Shown here: positions 38,493 through 46,061 of the stretch, piece after piece
Position numbering within the stretch: position 1 is the first letter of the stretch
Layout: every line of letters begins with the position of its first letter
Assembly: GCF_002119685.1 (NCBI RefSeq)
Contig: NZ_CP021108.1
Location: 2,418,001 to 2,482,000, forward strand
From: Bordetella genomosp. 8
GTDB taxonomy: Bacteria; Pseudomonadota; Gammaproteobacteria; Burkholderiales; Burkholderiaceae_B
Reading direction: 5' to 3'
Length of the DNA: 64,000 bases
The notes under the pieces: generated by a model
What the model was told of the DNA's origin: nothing
Databases searched by the model: none
The model's input: the letters and a program-made list of their open reading frames with translations, nothing else
Position numbers and translations under genes: made by a program

Positions 38493-40130
38493 CTACGCCT
38501 GTGACAGGGACAGCGCGGCGTGCCCGGCTTCAACGCGCCGTGCCGCCGCGCCGTCCTGTATCGATACGCCTTCCATACGGAACAGCCGCATCGTTTCGTC
38601 CGTATCGCGGGCCAGCCTTTCCAGTGACATCGCGGCGGCGGCCACCTGTTCCACCAGGGATGCATTCTGGCGGGTAATGCCGTCCAGCTCGCCGATGGCC
38701 GCATTGGCCTGCGATATGCCGGTGAGCTGCTCGTTGGCGGCGTTGCTGATGCCTTCCACCAGCGTGTTCACTTCCTCGACGCCGTCGAGCACTTCGCTCA
38801 TGGTCTTGCGCGCGGCAGCCGTTCGCGCATTGCCTTCCATCACCTTCAGCGCCGAATCCTCGATCAGGTGCCTGATCTCCTTGGCCGCATGGCCGCTGCG
38901 CTGGGCCAGCGCGCGCACCTCTCCGGCGACCACGGCAAAGCCGCGGCCCTGCTCGCCCGCCCGTGCCGCTTCCACCGACGCATTCAATGCGAGGATATTG
39001 GTCTGGAAGGCAATGCTGTCGATGATGCGTGTGATTTCATTGATACGGTTGGAAGAGTCGGCGATCGACTGCATGGTCGCGCTGACCTGGTCGACCGCTT
39101 CGGTGCCGTGGCGGGCGATCAGCCGCGTGCCCGCGGAAAGCCGGCTGACGTCCTTGGACGCCGCCGCCGCCAGGCTGACGGTGGTCGTGATTTCCTCCAT
39201 CGATGCCGCCGTCTGCCGCAGGTTGCCGGCCTGCGCGTCGGTACGCTCGGACAGGTGCAGATTGCCGCGTGTGAGCTCGACGGCGCTCGCCACGATGTCC
39301 CGGCTCTGGTCGCGCGCGTCGCGGACGATGGAGCCTACATTGACGCGCAGCTGTCCCAGCGCCGCCTGCAACGCGCCCACTTCGTCGTCGCGGTTGCTTG
39401 CGGGCGATTGGGTCAGATCGCCGGCCGCCAGGCGGTTCGCCGCCAGCACCACGTCGTTCAAGGGCGCGACCAGGCGGGTACGCAGGAATTGCCAGGTCAC
39501 CGCCAGCAGGGCCAGCCGCAGCAGCCACGCGGCCGTGTGCCCGATGACGGAGTCGGACGGCAGGAAACGGTCGATGGCCAAAAACGCTGCCAGTACCGCG
39601 ATGAAGAACAGCATCAATTGGCCGGCTAGGCCGAGCTGCAAGGCAACGGCCAGGCGCCCCCGCAGATCCCGCCTCACGGGACGACCCTTGGACAGGGCGT
39701 GAAGCCGGCGCCCGGCCTTGGCCTCCTGGCGCATGGTGGCATACAGCGCTTCCGCGTCCTGTATCTGCGCCTCGCTGGCCTCCGTGCGTACCGACATATA
39801 TCCGACGGGGACGCCGTTCTCCATCAAGGGCGTGGCATTGGCCATCACCCAGTAGTAGTCGCCGTTCTTGCGGCGGTTCTTCACCGCGGCCGACCACGGC
39901 CGACCCGACGCGATCGTCGCCCACATGTCGCGAAAAGCCTCTTCGGGCATGTCCGGATGGCGAATGATGTTGTGCGGCTTGCCGAGCAATTCTTCCTTGG
40001 TATAGCCGCTGACCTCGGCGAACATGGCGTTGCAGTAGACCATTCTTCCCTTGGTGTCAGTCTTCGAAACCAGGGTGTGGCCCGTGGGAAAGGCGAATTC
40101 GTTCTCGGTGACCGGAAGGTTCAGGCGCAT
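38493..40130 (-). CDS. Aer-like methyl-accepting chemotaxis protein with PAS domain
   Basis: A 545-residue receptor. The N-terminal PAS domain is near residues 10-110 (TDTKGRMVYCNAMFAEVSGY, RHPDMPEEAFRDMW, NGDYYWVMANATP), as in the FAD-binding aerotaxis receptor Aer. Two hydrophobic segments lie near 165-225, then a HAMP linker, then a signalling domain whose hairpin tip is the near-invariant IAFQTNILALNASVEAARAG. With no large periplasmic domain, it probably senses redox or energy state from the cytoplasm and signals to CheA. It stands alone, convergent with the hydrolase operon. Confidence 0.93.
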   Translation of the reverse strand: MRLNLPVTENEFAFPTGHTLVSKTDTKGRMVYCNAMFAEVSGYTKEELLGKPHNIIRHPDMPEEAFRDMWATIASGRPWSAAVKNRRKNGDYYWVMANATPLMENGVPVGYMSVRTEASEAQIQDAEALYATMRQEAKAGRRLHALSKGRPVRRDLRGRLAVALQLGLAGQLMLFFIAVLAAFLAIDRFLPSDSVIGHTAAWLLRLALLAVTWQFLRTRLVAPLNDVVLAANRLAAGDLTQSPASNRDDEVGALQAALGQLRVNVGSIVRDARDQSRDIVASAVELTRGNLHLSERTDAQAGNLRQTAASMEEITTTVSLAAAASKDVSRLSAGTRLIARHGTEAVDQVSATMQSIADSSNRINEITRIIDSIAFQTNILALNASVEAARAGEQGRGFAVVAGEVRALAQRSGHAAKEIRHLIEDSALKVMEGNARTAAARKTMSEVLDGVEEVNTLVEGISNAANEQLTGISQANAAIGELDGITRQNASLVEQVAAAAMSLERLARDTDETMRLFRMEGVSIQDGAAARRVEAGHAALSLSQA

Positions 40131-40235
40131 TGTTGTCTGTCGTGGGCGAAGGCGTGGCGGCGGTGTGGCCCGTCTTGCGTGGTTATAGAATTGGCTGCCG
40201 ATTCTATTTGCGTGTGGACGATGGCGGGTTGATCC

Positions 40236-41681
40236 ATGTCAAAGACACAACTTGCGCGCGTCTTGAGCCAAGTGCCGCGCCGTTATCTGCTGCCGCCGCT
40301 GCCCGATGGCTTGCCGCCTGGGGAGACGGACGCCGGCACCGCGGTCGCACTGGTGCTTGAGCGGGTGCGTGCAACGCTGGCGCATGGCGGAACGCCCGAG
40401 GCGCCGCTGAAAGCCAGCTTCCTGGATGCCCTGGCGCGGCTCATCCGCGAGGCGATGCGCGGGCATGGGGACGATTCCGCCCCAGGCGACCCCGTACCAG
40501 GCGACCCCGTCTTCCAAGCCATGGTGCTGCGCCATCGCATGCCGTGCGTGCGCGAGTACGCGTCCCTGGCGGCGCATGCGGAGCGGGATCGCCGCGAGGT
40601 GCGGGCCTTGGTGAATGGCGTCGCGCATCCGGGAAAGCAGGCGCGGCGATCGCCGGGTCCCGTGCACGATGTCCTGGCGCAACTGCACGCCTTGGCGGGC
40701 GCATCGCGCTGGGCGCGCCTGCGCCAGGCGGCAAGGCACGCACTGGAAACGCCCGGAATCGCCGGCGAAGCCGCAATCGAAAGCGCGCTGGCCAGCCTGG
40801 CGGCGAGTCCGGCCCTGGCGCGCCTGGACCTGCTGGATACGCTGGCGACCGATGGCGACGTGCGCCGGTACCAGGCGCTGTGGGACTTGAACGGTCCCCG
40901 TTCCGGCAGCCCCGCGGCCGTGGCGCGCGGGTCGGCGTCGCAGCGGCGCGGCGCCGAGGTGGAGGCCCAGGCAGCGAGTGCAATCGTGGCGTTGGCCCAA
41001 CGTCTCGAACGCGATGAAGCCGGGGACGAAGCGGGGCAGGGTGGCCAGACGGCGTATCGCGTGGTGACCTCCATGCGTGTCCCAGCATCCCTGTCCGCCA
41101 GCGCCGATCGCGCCAAGACGGAATGGGACGTCGTCCTGCTGCGGCGGAACGCGGTGCGGCCGCAACGCGACGCGGCCTTCGGCATTGCCGAGGATCCCTG
41201 GGACGTTTGCCTGTTGGTCGAGGCAAAGGCGTCGCTGGACGCGGCGACCACGGATTTGCAAAGACTGCTGCGCGGCCTGCGCCTGCTTGCCAGCGCGGAT
41301 GCAAGTCTGGTCTACCACTTCCAGACGCGCGACGGCAACGTTCCGATATCCGGCGCGTCGCTGCGCGCGCCGTGCACCGACGACGCGGCCCTGCGCGCAT
41401 CCGTGCTCTATTGCTGCGACGCAGCCCAGGAAGCGCAGACGCGCCTGCTCGGCGCGGCCAGCCGGATGCAGCTCCTGTCCGCCCCCGCCAGCCTTGCATT
41501 CGCCGCCCGTTGCGCGGAAGATCCCCGGACAGGCGTCGACATGCTCGAACCGGTCTGGCAGGCACTCCTTGCCACACCCGCCTGGACGCCTGTGCTGCAT
41601 CAATACACAACCCTGCGGCAGGTTCGCGAGTTGCTGGTCCACGTCGACGACTTGTCCACCACGGTCGCATCCACGGCTTAG
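40236..41681 (+). CDS. Unrecognised conserved-type protein with a possible PD-(D/E)XK segment
   Basis: A 481-residue soluble protein with an Arg/Ala-rich helical N-terminal half (about 1-240). The C-terminal half has alternating strands and helices, including KTEWDVVLLRRN and, about 30 residues later, WDVCLLVEAKAS. An acidic residue in a hydrophobic strand followed by E-x-K in a second strand is the pattern of PD-(D/E)XK nuclease folds, but I cannot show homology. I recall similar Burkholderiales proteins labelled 3-deoxy-heptulosonate-phosphate synthase; nothing here supports that enzyme. It follows the chemotaxis gene divergently and precedes a VOC gene by about 100 bp. Function unknown. 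Confidence 0.75.
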   Translation: MSKTQLARVLSQVPRRYLLPPLPDGLPPGETDAGTAVALVLERVRATLAHGGTPEAPLKASFLDALARLIREAMRGHGDDSAPGDPVPGDPVFQAMVLRHRMPCVREYASLAAHAERDRREVRALVNGVAHPGKQARRSPGPVHDVLAQLHALAGASRWARLRQAARHALETPGIAGEAAIESALASLAASPALARLDLLDTLATDGDVRRYQALWDLNGPRSGSPAAVARGSASQRRGAEVEAQAASAIVALAQRLERDEAGDEAGQGGQTAYRVVTSMRVPASLSASADRAKTEWDVVLLRRNAVRPQRDAAFGIAEDPWDVCLLVEAKASLDAATTDLQRLLRGLRLLASADASLVYHFQTRDGNVPISGASLRAPCTDDAALRASVLYCCDAAQEAQTRLLGAASRMQLLSAPASLAFAARCAEDPRTGVDMLEPVWQALLATPAWTPVLHQYTTLRQVRELLVHVDDLSTTVASTA

Positions 41682-41785
41682 GCCATCTCCATGGCTAAGG
41701 TCCGGATGCCCCCTGGCGACCTGCCGGATTATGGCGGCGCCACGATATGTAGAAACGATACGTAGAATTGTCCGAGGAGATCAAG

Positions 41786-42265
41786 ATGGCCAGCAAGAAC
41801 ACAGTCTGCCTGTGGTACGACGGCACCGCGCAGGACGCCGCGGCGTTCTATGCGGAAACTTTCCCGGACAGCCGCGTCGTCGCGGTGCATCACGCGCCGG
41901 GCGACTATCCCTCGGGCAAGCAGGGCAATGTCCTGACCGTCGAATTCGTCGTCGCGGGCATTCCCTGCCTGGGCCTGAACGGCGGCCCGGCCTTCCGGCA
42001 CAACGAGGCCTTTTCCTTCCAGATCGCGACTGACGACCAGGAGGAAACCGACCGCCTGTGGAATGCCGTCGTCGGCAACGGCGGGCAGGAAAGCGCCTGC
42101 GGCTGGTGCAAGGATAAGTGGGGTTTGTCGTGGCAGATCACGCCGCGCGCCCTGATCGCGGCCATCACCGATCCGGATCCTGCCGCCGCCAAGCGCGCTT
42201 TCGACGCCATGATGGGGATGACCCGAATCGACATCGCGGCGATCGAGGCCGCGCGGCGCGGCTGA
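41786..42265 (+). CDS. PhnB-like VOC-family protein
   Basis: A 159-residue VOC protein of the PhnB/3-demethylubiquinone-like group: NTVCLWYDGTAQDAAAFYAETFPDSRV at the start, then LNGGPAFRHNEAFSFQI and ESACGWCKDKWGLSWQITP. ATG 41786 has a GAGGAG site six bases upstream; the longer TTG frame is rejected. Such proteins are usually cytoplasmic dimers of unknown function. It ends exactly where a 15-bp tandem repeat begins. Confidence 0.85.
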   Translation: MASKNTVCLWYDGTAQDAAAFYAETFPDSRVVAVHHAPGDYPSGKQGNVLTVEFVVAGIPCLGLNGGPAFRHNEAFSFQIATDDQEETDRLWNAVVGNGGQESACGWCKDKWGLSWQITPRALIAAITDPDPAAAKRAFDAMMGMTRIDIAAIEAARRG

Positions 42266-42392
42266 GGGCAACGGATCCCAAGCCAACGGATCCCAGGCCA
42301 ACGGGTCTGAGGCCAACGGGTCTCAGGCCAACGGGTCTGAGGCTACCGGGTCCCAGGCCAACGGATCTCAGGCCAACGGATCTCAGGCCAAC
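42265..42392. repeat. 15-bp minisatellite between convergent VOC and DeoR genes
   Basis: Eight full 15-bp units and a partial ninth, consensus AGGCCAACGGATCTC, with variants at a few positions (GGATCC, GGGTCTG, GGGTCTC). The array starts on the last base of the VOC stop codon and runs through the DeoR stop codon, so the final DeoR codons lie in the repeat. Because 15 is a multiple of three, several frames across it are open and give spurious Leu-Arg-Pro-Thr-type pentapeptide repeats. Confidence 0.9.
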
Positions 42393-43168
42393 ACCACGTC
42401 CACGCCGGCGCGGCGCCACCGCCGCAGTTCGTCTTCGACGCCGTCATCATCATGCGGATTGGTGACGATGCGGCTGACTTCCTGCGGTTTGGCATAGCAC
42501 ACACGGCTGACCAATCCGACCTTGCTGTAGTCGGCGAGCAGCACGCGCTCCCTGGCCTGCGCGGCCATCGCTTGCGCCACTTCCGCTTCATGGCTCGCGT
42601 AGCTGGTCGCGCCGTGTGTGGCGCTGAGTCCCACCGGCGACAGCAGGGCCAGGTCCGCGTGGTAGCGCCCGATCTCGTTGATCGTCCCGCTGCCATAGGT
42701 CGCGGGCACATCGCCGTGTGGCGTGCCACCCAGCAGGATGACTTCATGACGTGGCGATTCGCTGGGGGCGTCGCGGCGCGCCAGCGTCATGGCCACGCCC
42801 AGGGAATTCGTCACCACGGTCAGGCCGGACATCCCGCGCAGTGCTTCGGCCAGGTAGCCGGTGGTCGTCCCGGCATCCAGCAGGATCACCTGTCCCGGCG
42901 CCAGCATCGGCAGCACGGCGCGGGCGATGGCGCGCTTCTCGCGCGCGCGCAGATGCTGGCGCTGCGCGTAAGGCGGCTCGGCATGCGCGGCTGTCGTGAC
43001 CACGCCGCCATGTACCCGCCGCAGCGCGCCCTGCGCTTCGAGCTCGAGGACGTCGCGCCGCACCGTCTCGCGCGATACCGAGAGTTCGCGCGCGAGCCGC
43101 TCCGTGCTGACGCGCTCGAAGGCGCCGAGCAAAGCCTGGATGCGGGCGATGCGTTCTTCCTGCAGCAT
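42383..43168 (-). CDS. DeoR-family transcriptional regulator
   Basis: A 261-residue regulator starting LQEERIARIQALLG, with a DeoR helix-turn-helix (ELSVSRETVRRDVLELEAQGALRRVHGG) and a C-terminal sugar-phosphate-sensing domain (LDAGTTTGYLAEAL, VVTNSLGVA, LLADYSKVG). DeoR regulators usually control nearby sugar or phosphosugar genes, but none is adjacent, so the target is unclear. Its C-terminus (VDVVLA) lies in the 15-bp repeat and may have been altered by expansion. Confidence 0.9.
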   Translation of the reverse strand: MLQEERIARIQALLGAFERVSTERLARELSVSRETVRRDVLELEAQGALRRVHGGVVTTAAHAEPPYAQRQHLRAREKRAIARAVLPMLAPGQVILLDAGTTTGYLAEALRGMSGLTVVTNSLGVAMTLARRDAPSESPRHEVILLGGTPHGDVPATYGSGTINEIGRYHADLALLSPVGLSATHGATSYASHEAEVAQAMAAQARERVLLADYSKVGLVSRVCYAKPQEVSRIVTNPHDDDGVEDELRRWRRAGVDVVLA

Positions 43169-43262
43169 GTCTGGTGTGGTCCTGCTCGATTGCGGACGGG
43201 TTGGAAACCGGCTTGGAAGCCGGGGCTGAAACGGGGCTGCAAAGGGGGTTGGAAACGCAAGA

Positions 43263-43290
43263 CGCCGCGCCTCGATACCGTGGCGCGGCG
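43263..43290 (-). terminator. Hairpin downstream of phospholipase C, possible terminator
   Basis: A 9-bp perfect GC-rich stem (CGCCGCGCC / GGCGCGGCG) with a 10-base loop lies 26 bp after the phospholipase stop on its coding strand. It is followed there by TCTTGCGTTTCC, T-rich for this genome but not a continuous T-run. Confidence 0.5.
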
Positions 43291-43315
43291 CCTCTACCCG
43301 CGGAACTTCAAGGCA

Positions 43316-45523
43316 TCAAAGATCTTCCATGCCCATCGCGGGATCGCTCAGGCCGTCCTTGCCCGTCTCGACGCGGCCGGCGAAGCGGCGCGACCAGCCG
43401 GGCTGCTCGGCGCAGGTGACCAGGAAATCGTACCACTGGGCGCTGTCCTTCAGGTCCCAATGCACGTCCTGGGTGGCGCCAGCGACGACCGTCAGGTTCC
43501 ATGGCCCGTCGTTGCGGTAGGCCTTGGCCCGAACCGTCAGGTGCGCGTCCTTGCCGCCGGTGTTCATGCCGGTCAGGTAGACGTTGCCGTTCGCCACGTC
43601 GTAGCAGACGCGCACTTCGGGCACGGCGGCGCCGTTGGCCGCCTGCGCCGCCAGGTCGCCGGTGTAGCCCCGGTGATAGCCGTTCGGTCCCAGTACCCAC
43701 AGGTCGTAGCGGCCGTCATCGGTGGCCCTGGTGTCCCAGCTGTCGTCCAGCTGCTTACCGGCCTCCACCACGTAGCGGCGCGGAATACGGTCCAGATGCA
43801 GGCGGTCGTACACGTGGAACACCGCGGCAGCCGAACCCGTATTGGAGAAGATCAGCTTGACGGCGCCCGTCGAAGCGTCCGCGCGCGCGCTGGTGTGCAG
43901 CTCGTACGGCAAGGCGCGTGACGGACGCGTCCCGCTTCCCTGGCGCGGCAGGTTCTGCGGCGTGGGCAGGGCCACCTGGCCCAGCGCATCCTGCGAAATG
44001 CGCAGCGTGTCCGCATCGTTGCGGGTGCGGCGGCCGTTCAGCGTGGGCAGCGCATCGTCGTTGGGCGTGGCGAAATTGAAGGCCGAGGTCAGGTCGCCGA
44101 AGACCGCGCGGCGGTACGGACTGATCTGGGTTTCGGCGACCCCGAAACGGGCTTCCAGGAAGCGCAGCACGGACGTATGGTCGAACTGCTGCGAATTCAC
44201 CCACCCGCCACGGCTCCATGGCGAGATCACATACATCGGAACGCGCGGTCCCGGCCCGTAGCAGTCGCCATCCGGCGTGGGCATCGTGGTGTTCGGCACC
44301 ACGCCATGCGTGTAGTACTCGTACGACATATCGGCGGCGCTCAGCGTCGACTTGCCGAAGGTGGCGCCCGACGTCAGATCCAGCGACGGCGCGCAGGGCG
44401 GCGGCACGTGGTCGAAATAGCCGTCGTTCTCGTCGAAGTTGATCAGCAGCACGGTCTTGGACCATACGTCCGGATTCGCGGTCAGCGCATCCAGCACCTC
44501 CTGGGTGTACCAGCCGCCTTGCACGGGGCTCGACGGCCCCGGATGCTCGGAATAGGTTTCCGGCGCGATGATCCAGGACACCTGCGCCAGCTTGTTGTCC
44601 AGGATGTCCTGCTTGAACGTGCCCAGGAAGCCGCCATCCGGCATCGTGTTGGCGATGCCCTTGTAGAGCGGGTTGTTCACGTCGTCGGTGGGGGCGTACG
44701 CCGGGTTCACCGGCACGTCATGGTAGACCGGCTTGCCGGAACGCAGGTTGGCGTCGCGATATTGCTTGAAGCCGATCAAGGGGTTGTCGGTGAAGTTGTC
44801 AGGCATGTTCTGGTAAACCATCCAGGACACGCCGGCCTGCGTCAGCCGTTCGGGATAGGTCACCCAGTCGAAGCCCGTCGTCGCCAGGTTGGTGGTCGTG
44901 TCCAGGCCGTCCCATACGTTGTTCACCACCACGTGCGCGGACGGCGTATTCGCGCCGTTGGTACCGGTCCAATGGAACAGGCGATTGGTATTGGTGCCGC
45001 CGTGCAGCGAGCAGAAGTAGCCGTCGCATAGCGTGAAGGCGTTGGCCAGTGCGAATTGGAAGGACGCTTCCTGTTCGGTGAAGTAGCCCATGGATTGCGT
45101 ACGTTTGTAGCGCGCCCACTGGTACATGCGGCCCTTGTCCCACGCGTCGCGCGCATCGTTCCAGCTGTGCGGCGTGCCGCTGACACGCTGCGCATTGCCG
45201 GCGGTCTGGTCCAGGTGATACGGCAGGATGGGCTTGCCGTTGGCGTCCAGCTGCTGCCAGACGTTCAGCGCGTTCGGTACCGGGATCGTGAAGCGATCGC
45301 CGAAGCCGCGCACGCCGGCCAGCGTGCCGAAGTAGTTGTCGAAGGAACGGTTTTCCTGCATCAGGATGACGACGTGCTCGACATCCTTGATGGTGCCCGT
45401 GCGATTGTTCGCCGGGATGGCCAGCGCCCGGCGGATGCTGGGCGGGAACATGCTCAATGCGGTCAGGGACGCGGTGGCGCCCAGGCTGTTGCGCAGAAAC
45501 TTGCGTTTGGCGTTGTTGATCAT
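43316..45523 (-). CDS. Phosphocholine-type (non-hemolytic-like) phospholipase C
   Basis: A 735-residue enzyme of the bacterial acid-phosphatase-like phospholipase C family. The N-terminus INNAKRKFLRNSLGATASL is a Tat-like export signal with Lys-Arg in place of Arg-Arg. The catalytic region begins HVVILMQENRSFDNYFGTLAGVRGFGDR and contains the expected nucleophile-bearing GGTNTNRLFHWTG and the metal-binding NFDENDGYFDHVPPP. Two C-terminal beta domains (about 540-735) complete the PLC layout. It hydrolyses phosphatidylcholine-type lipids outside the inner membrane, giving diacylglycerol and phosphocholine. The start at 45523 is chosen because upstream frame sequence overlaps the lipoprotein gene. 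A PhoB-like box lies upstream of the lipoprotein gene, so phosphate starvation may induce both. Confidence 0.93.
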   Translation of the reverse strand: MINNAKRKFLRNSLGATASLTALSMFPPSIRRALAIPANNRTGTIKDVEHVVILMQENRSFDNYFGTLAGVRGFGDRFTIPVPNALNVWQQLDANGKPILPYHLDQTAGNAQRVSGTPHSWNDARDAWDKGRMYQWARYKRTQSMGYFTEQEASFQFALANAFTLCDGYFCSLHGGTNTNRLFHWTGTNGANTPSAHVVVNNVWDGLDTTTNLATTGFDWVTYPERLTQAGVSWMVYQNMPDNFTDNPLIGFKQYRDANLRSGKPVYHDVPVNPAYAPTDDVNNPLYKGIANTMPDGGFLGTFKQDILDNKLAQVSWIIAPETYSEHPGPSSPVQGGWYTQEVLDALTANPDVWSKTVLLINFDENDGYFDHVPPPCAPSLDLTSGATFGKSTLSAADMSYEYYTHGVVPNTTMPTPDGDCYGPGPRVPMYVISPWSRGGWVNSQQFDHTSVLRFLEARFGVAETQISPYRRAVFGDLTSAFNFATPNDDALPTLNGRRTRNDADTLRISQDALGQVALPTPQNLPRQGSGTRPSRALPYELHTSARADASTGAVKLIFSNTGSAAAVFHVYDRLHLDRIPRRYVVEAGKQLDDSWDTRATDDGRYDLWVLGPNGYHRGYTGDLAAQAANGAAVPEVRVCYDVANGNVYLTGMNTGGKDAHLTVRAKAYRNDGPWNLTVVAGATQDVHWDLKDSAQWYDFLVTCAEQPGWSRRFAGRVETGKDGLSDPAMGMEDL

Positions 45524-45641
45524 TGTCGGTTCGCGGGTCGGTTGTGGCGCGAAGGCCTGCATGGCGGGCGCGATGCCGCCAGGGTCGCTATCGGAAGGAA
45601 GGGGAAGAGCGCGGGAACTGCGTTCGCGGCGGACCACCGCG

Positions 45642-45863
45642 CTACGGCGCGCAGTGCATGACCGGCGTCGGGGGCTGCGGCATCCCCGGCTGATCCGGGT
45701 TCGTCGGCTGGGTGGGGGTGTCGGGATTCGACGGAGCGTCGTCATCGTCGTCGTGGTCACCACCGCAGGCGGTGAGCGAACAAGCGATGGCGACAGCGGC
45801 CAGCAGCATGGGCCAGCGCGCGGCGGGACGGGCGTGGGAGTGTCGGATAGGGGTCGGTTTCAT
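45642..45863 (-). CDS. Small Asp/Pro-rich lipoprotein upstream of phospholipase C
   Basis: A 73-residue protein with a clear lipoprotein signal: positive start, hydrophobic LLAAVAIACSL and lipobox LTAC, giving Cys33 as lipidation site. The mature part is only about 41 residues: GGDHDDDDDAPSN, then a Pro/Thr/Gln stretch ending VMHCAP. The five-Asp run and the terminal His-Cys suggest metal binding. It lies 118 bp upstream of the phospholipase on the same strand, after the PhoB-like box and hairpin. I do not recognise the family; a role in phospholipase export, folding or metal supply is a guess. Codon positions are GC-rich like its neighbours, supporting a real gene. Confidence 0.7.
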   Translation of the reverse strand: MKPTPIRHSHARPAARWPMLLAAVAIACSLTACGGDHDDDDDAPSNPDTPTQPTNPDQPGMPQPPTPVMHCAP

Positions 45864-45920
45864 GCGGCGAGAGAGGCGGGTTGCAGAAACGGCCGTCGGG
45901 CCGGCCGTGCGCGGTGGAGT

Positions 45921-45946
45921 GTGCGTTTGAATCCGTTCAAACGCAC
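45921..45946. promoter_or_regulatory. Perfect 11-bp inverted repeat in the lipoprotein-phospholipase leader
   Basis: GTGCGTTTGAA and TTCAAACGCAC are separated by 4 bases. The element lies 58 bp upstream of the lipoprotein start and downstream of the candidate PhoB box, so it should be transcribed as a stable hairpin in the 5' leader. No T-run follows it on either strand, which argues against a simple intrinsic terminator for the Bug gene upstream. It could be an operator or an mRNA structure. Confidence 0.7.
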
Positions 45947-45984
45947 AATTCCAAAAAAGTGCAACCGCATGATCGGCCAGCGAG

Positions 45985-46002
45985 GTGACATGGCCGTGAC
46001 AG
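45985..46002 (-). promoter_or_regulatory. Candidate PhoB box for the lipoprotein-phospholipase C operon
   Basis: On the minus strand CTGTCAC-GGCC-ATGTCAC gives two near-consensus half-sites with exact 4-bp spacing and an 11-bp period, both carrying TGTCA. It lies 122 bp upstream of the lipoprotein ATG and 59 bp after the stop of Bug gene 4. Phospholipases C are known Pho-regulon members in several bacteria. Confidence 0.62.
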
Positions 46003-46061
46003 GGAGGTTTAAGGAAGATGGCGGGAATGTGGAGCGGGAACGTATCGCCCGCTGCCCGCCT

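Noticed and set aside
40236..41681. Annotation as 3-deoxy-D-arabino-heptulosonate-7-phosphate synthase
   Set aside because: I recall this label on similar proteins, but no barrel motif or catalytic residue of that enzyme is visible.
41677..41699. Hairpin over the stop codon of the 40.2 kb gene
   Set aside because: The stem CTTAG(G)CCAT/ATGGCTAAG has a bulge and no T-run, so I did not call a terminator.
42265..42392. CRISPR-like array
   Set aside because: Units are contiguous 15-mers with no spacers and no cas genes nearby; this is a minisatellite.
42118..42465. Pentapeptide-repeat-like proteins in several frames
   Set aside because: They arise only because the 15-bp repeat is divisible by three. 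No start signal or conserved domain supports translation.
45523..45763. N-terminal extension of the phospholipase C
   Set aside because: The 80 extra residues are Arg/Ser-rich, overlap the lipoprotein gene in another frame and would bury the export signal.
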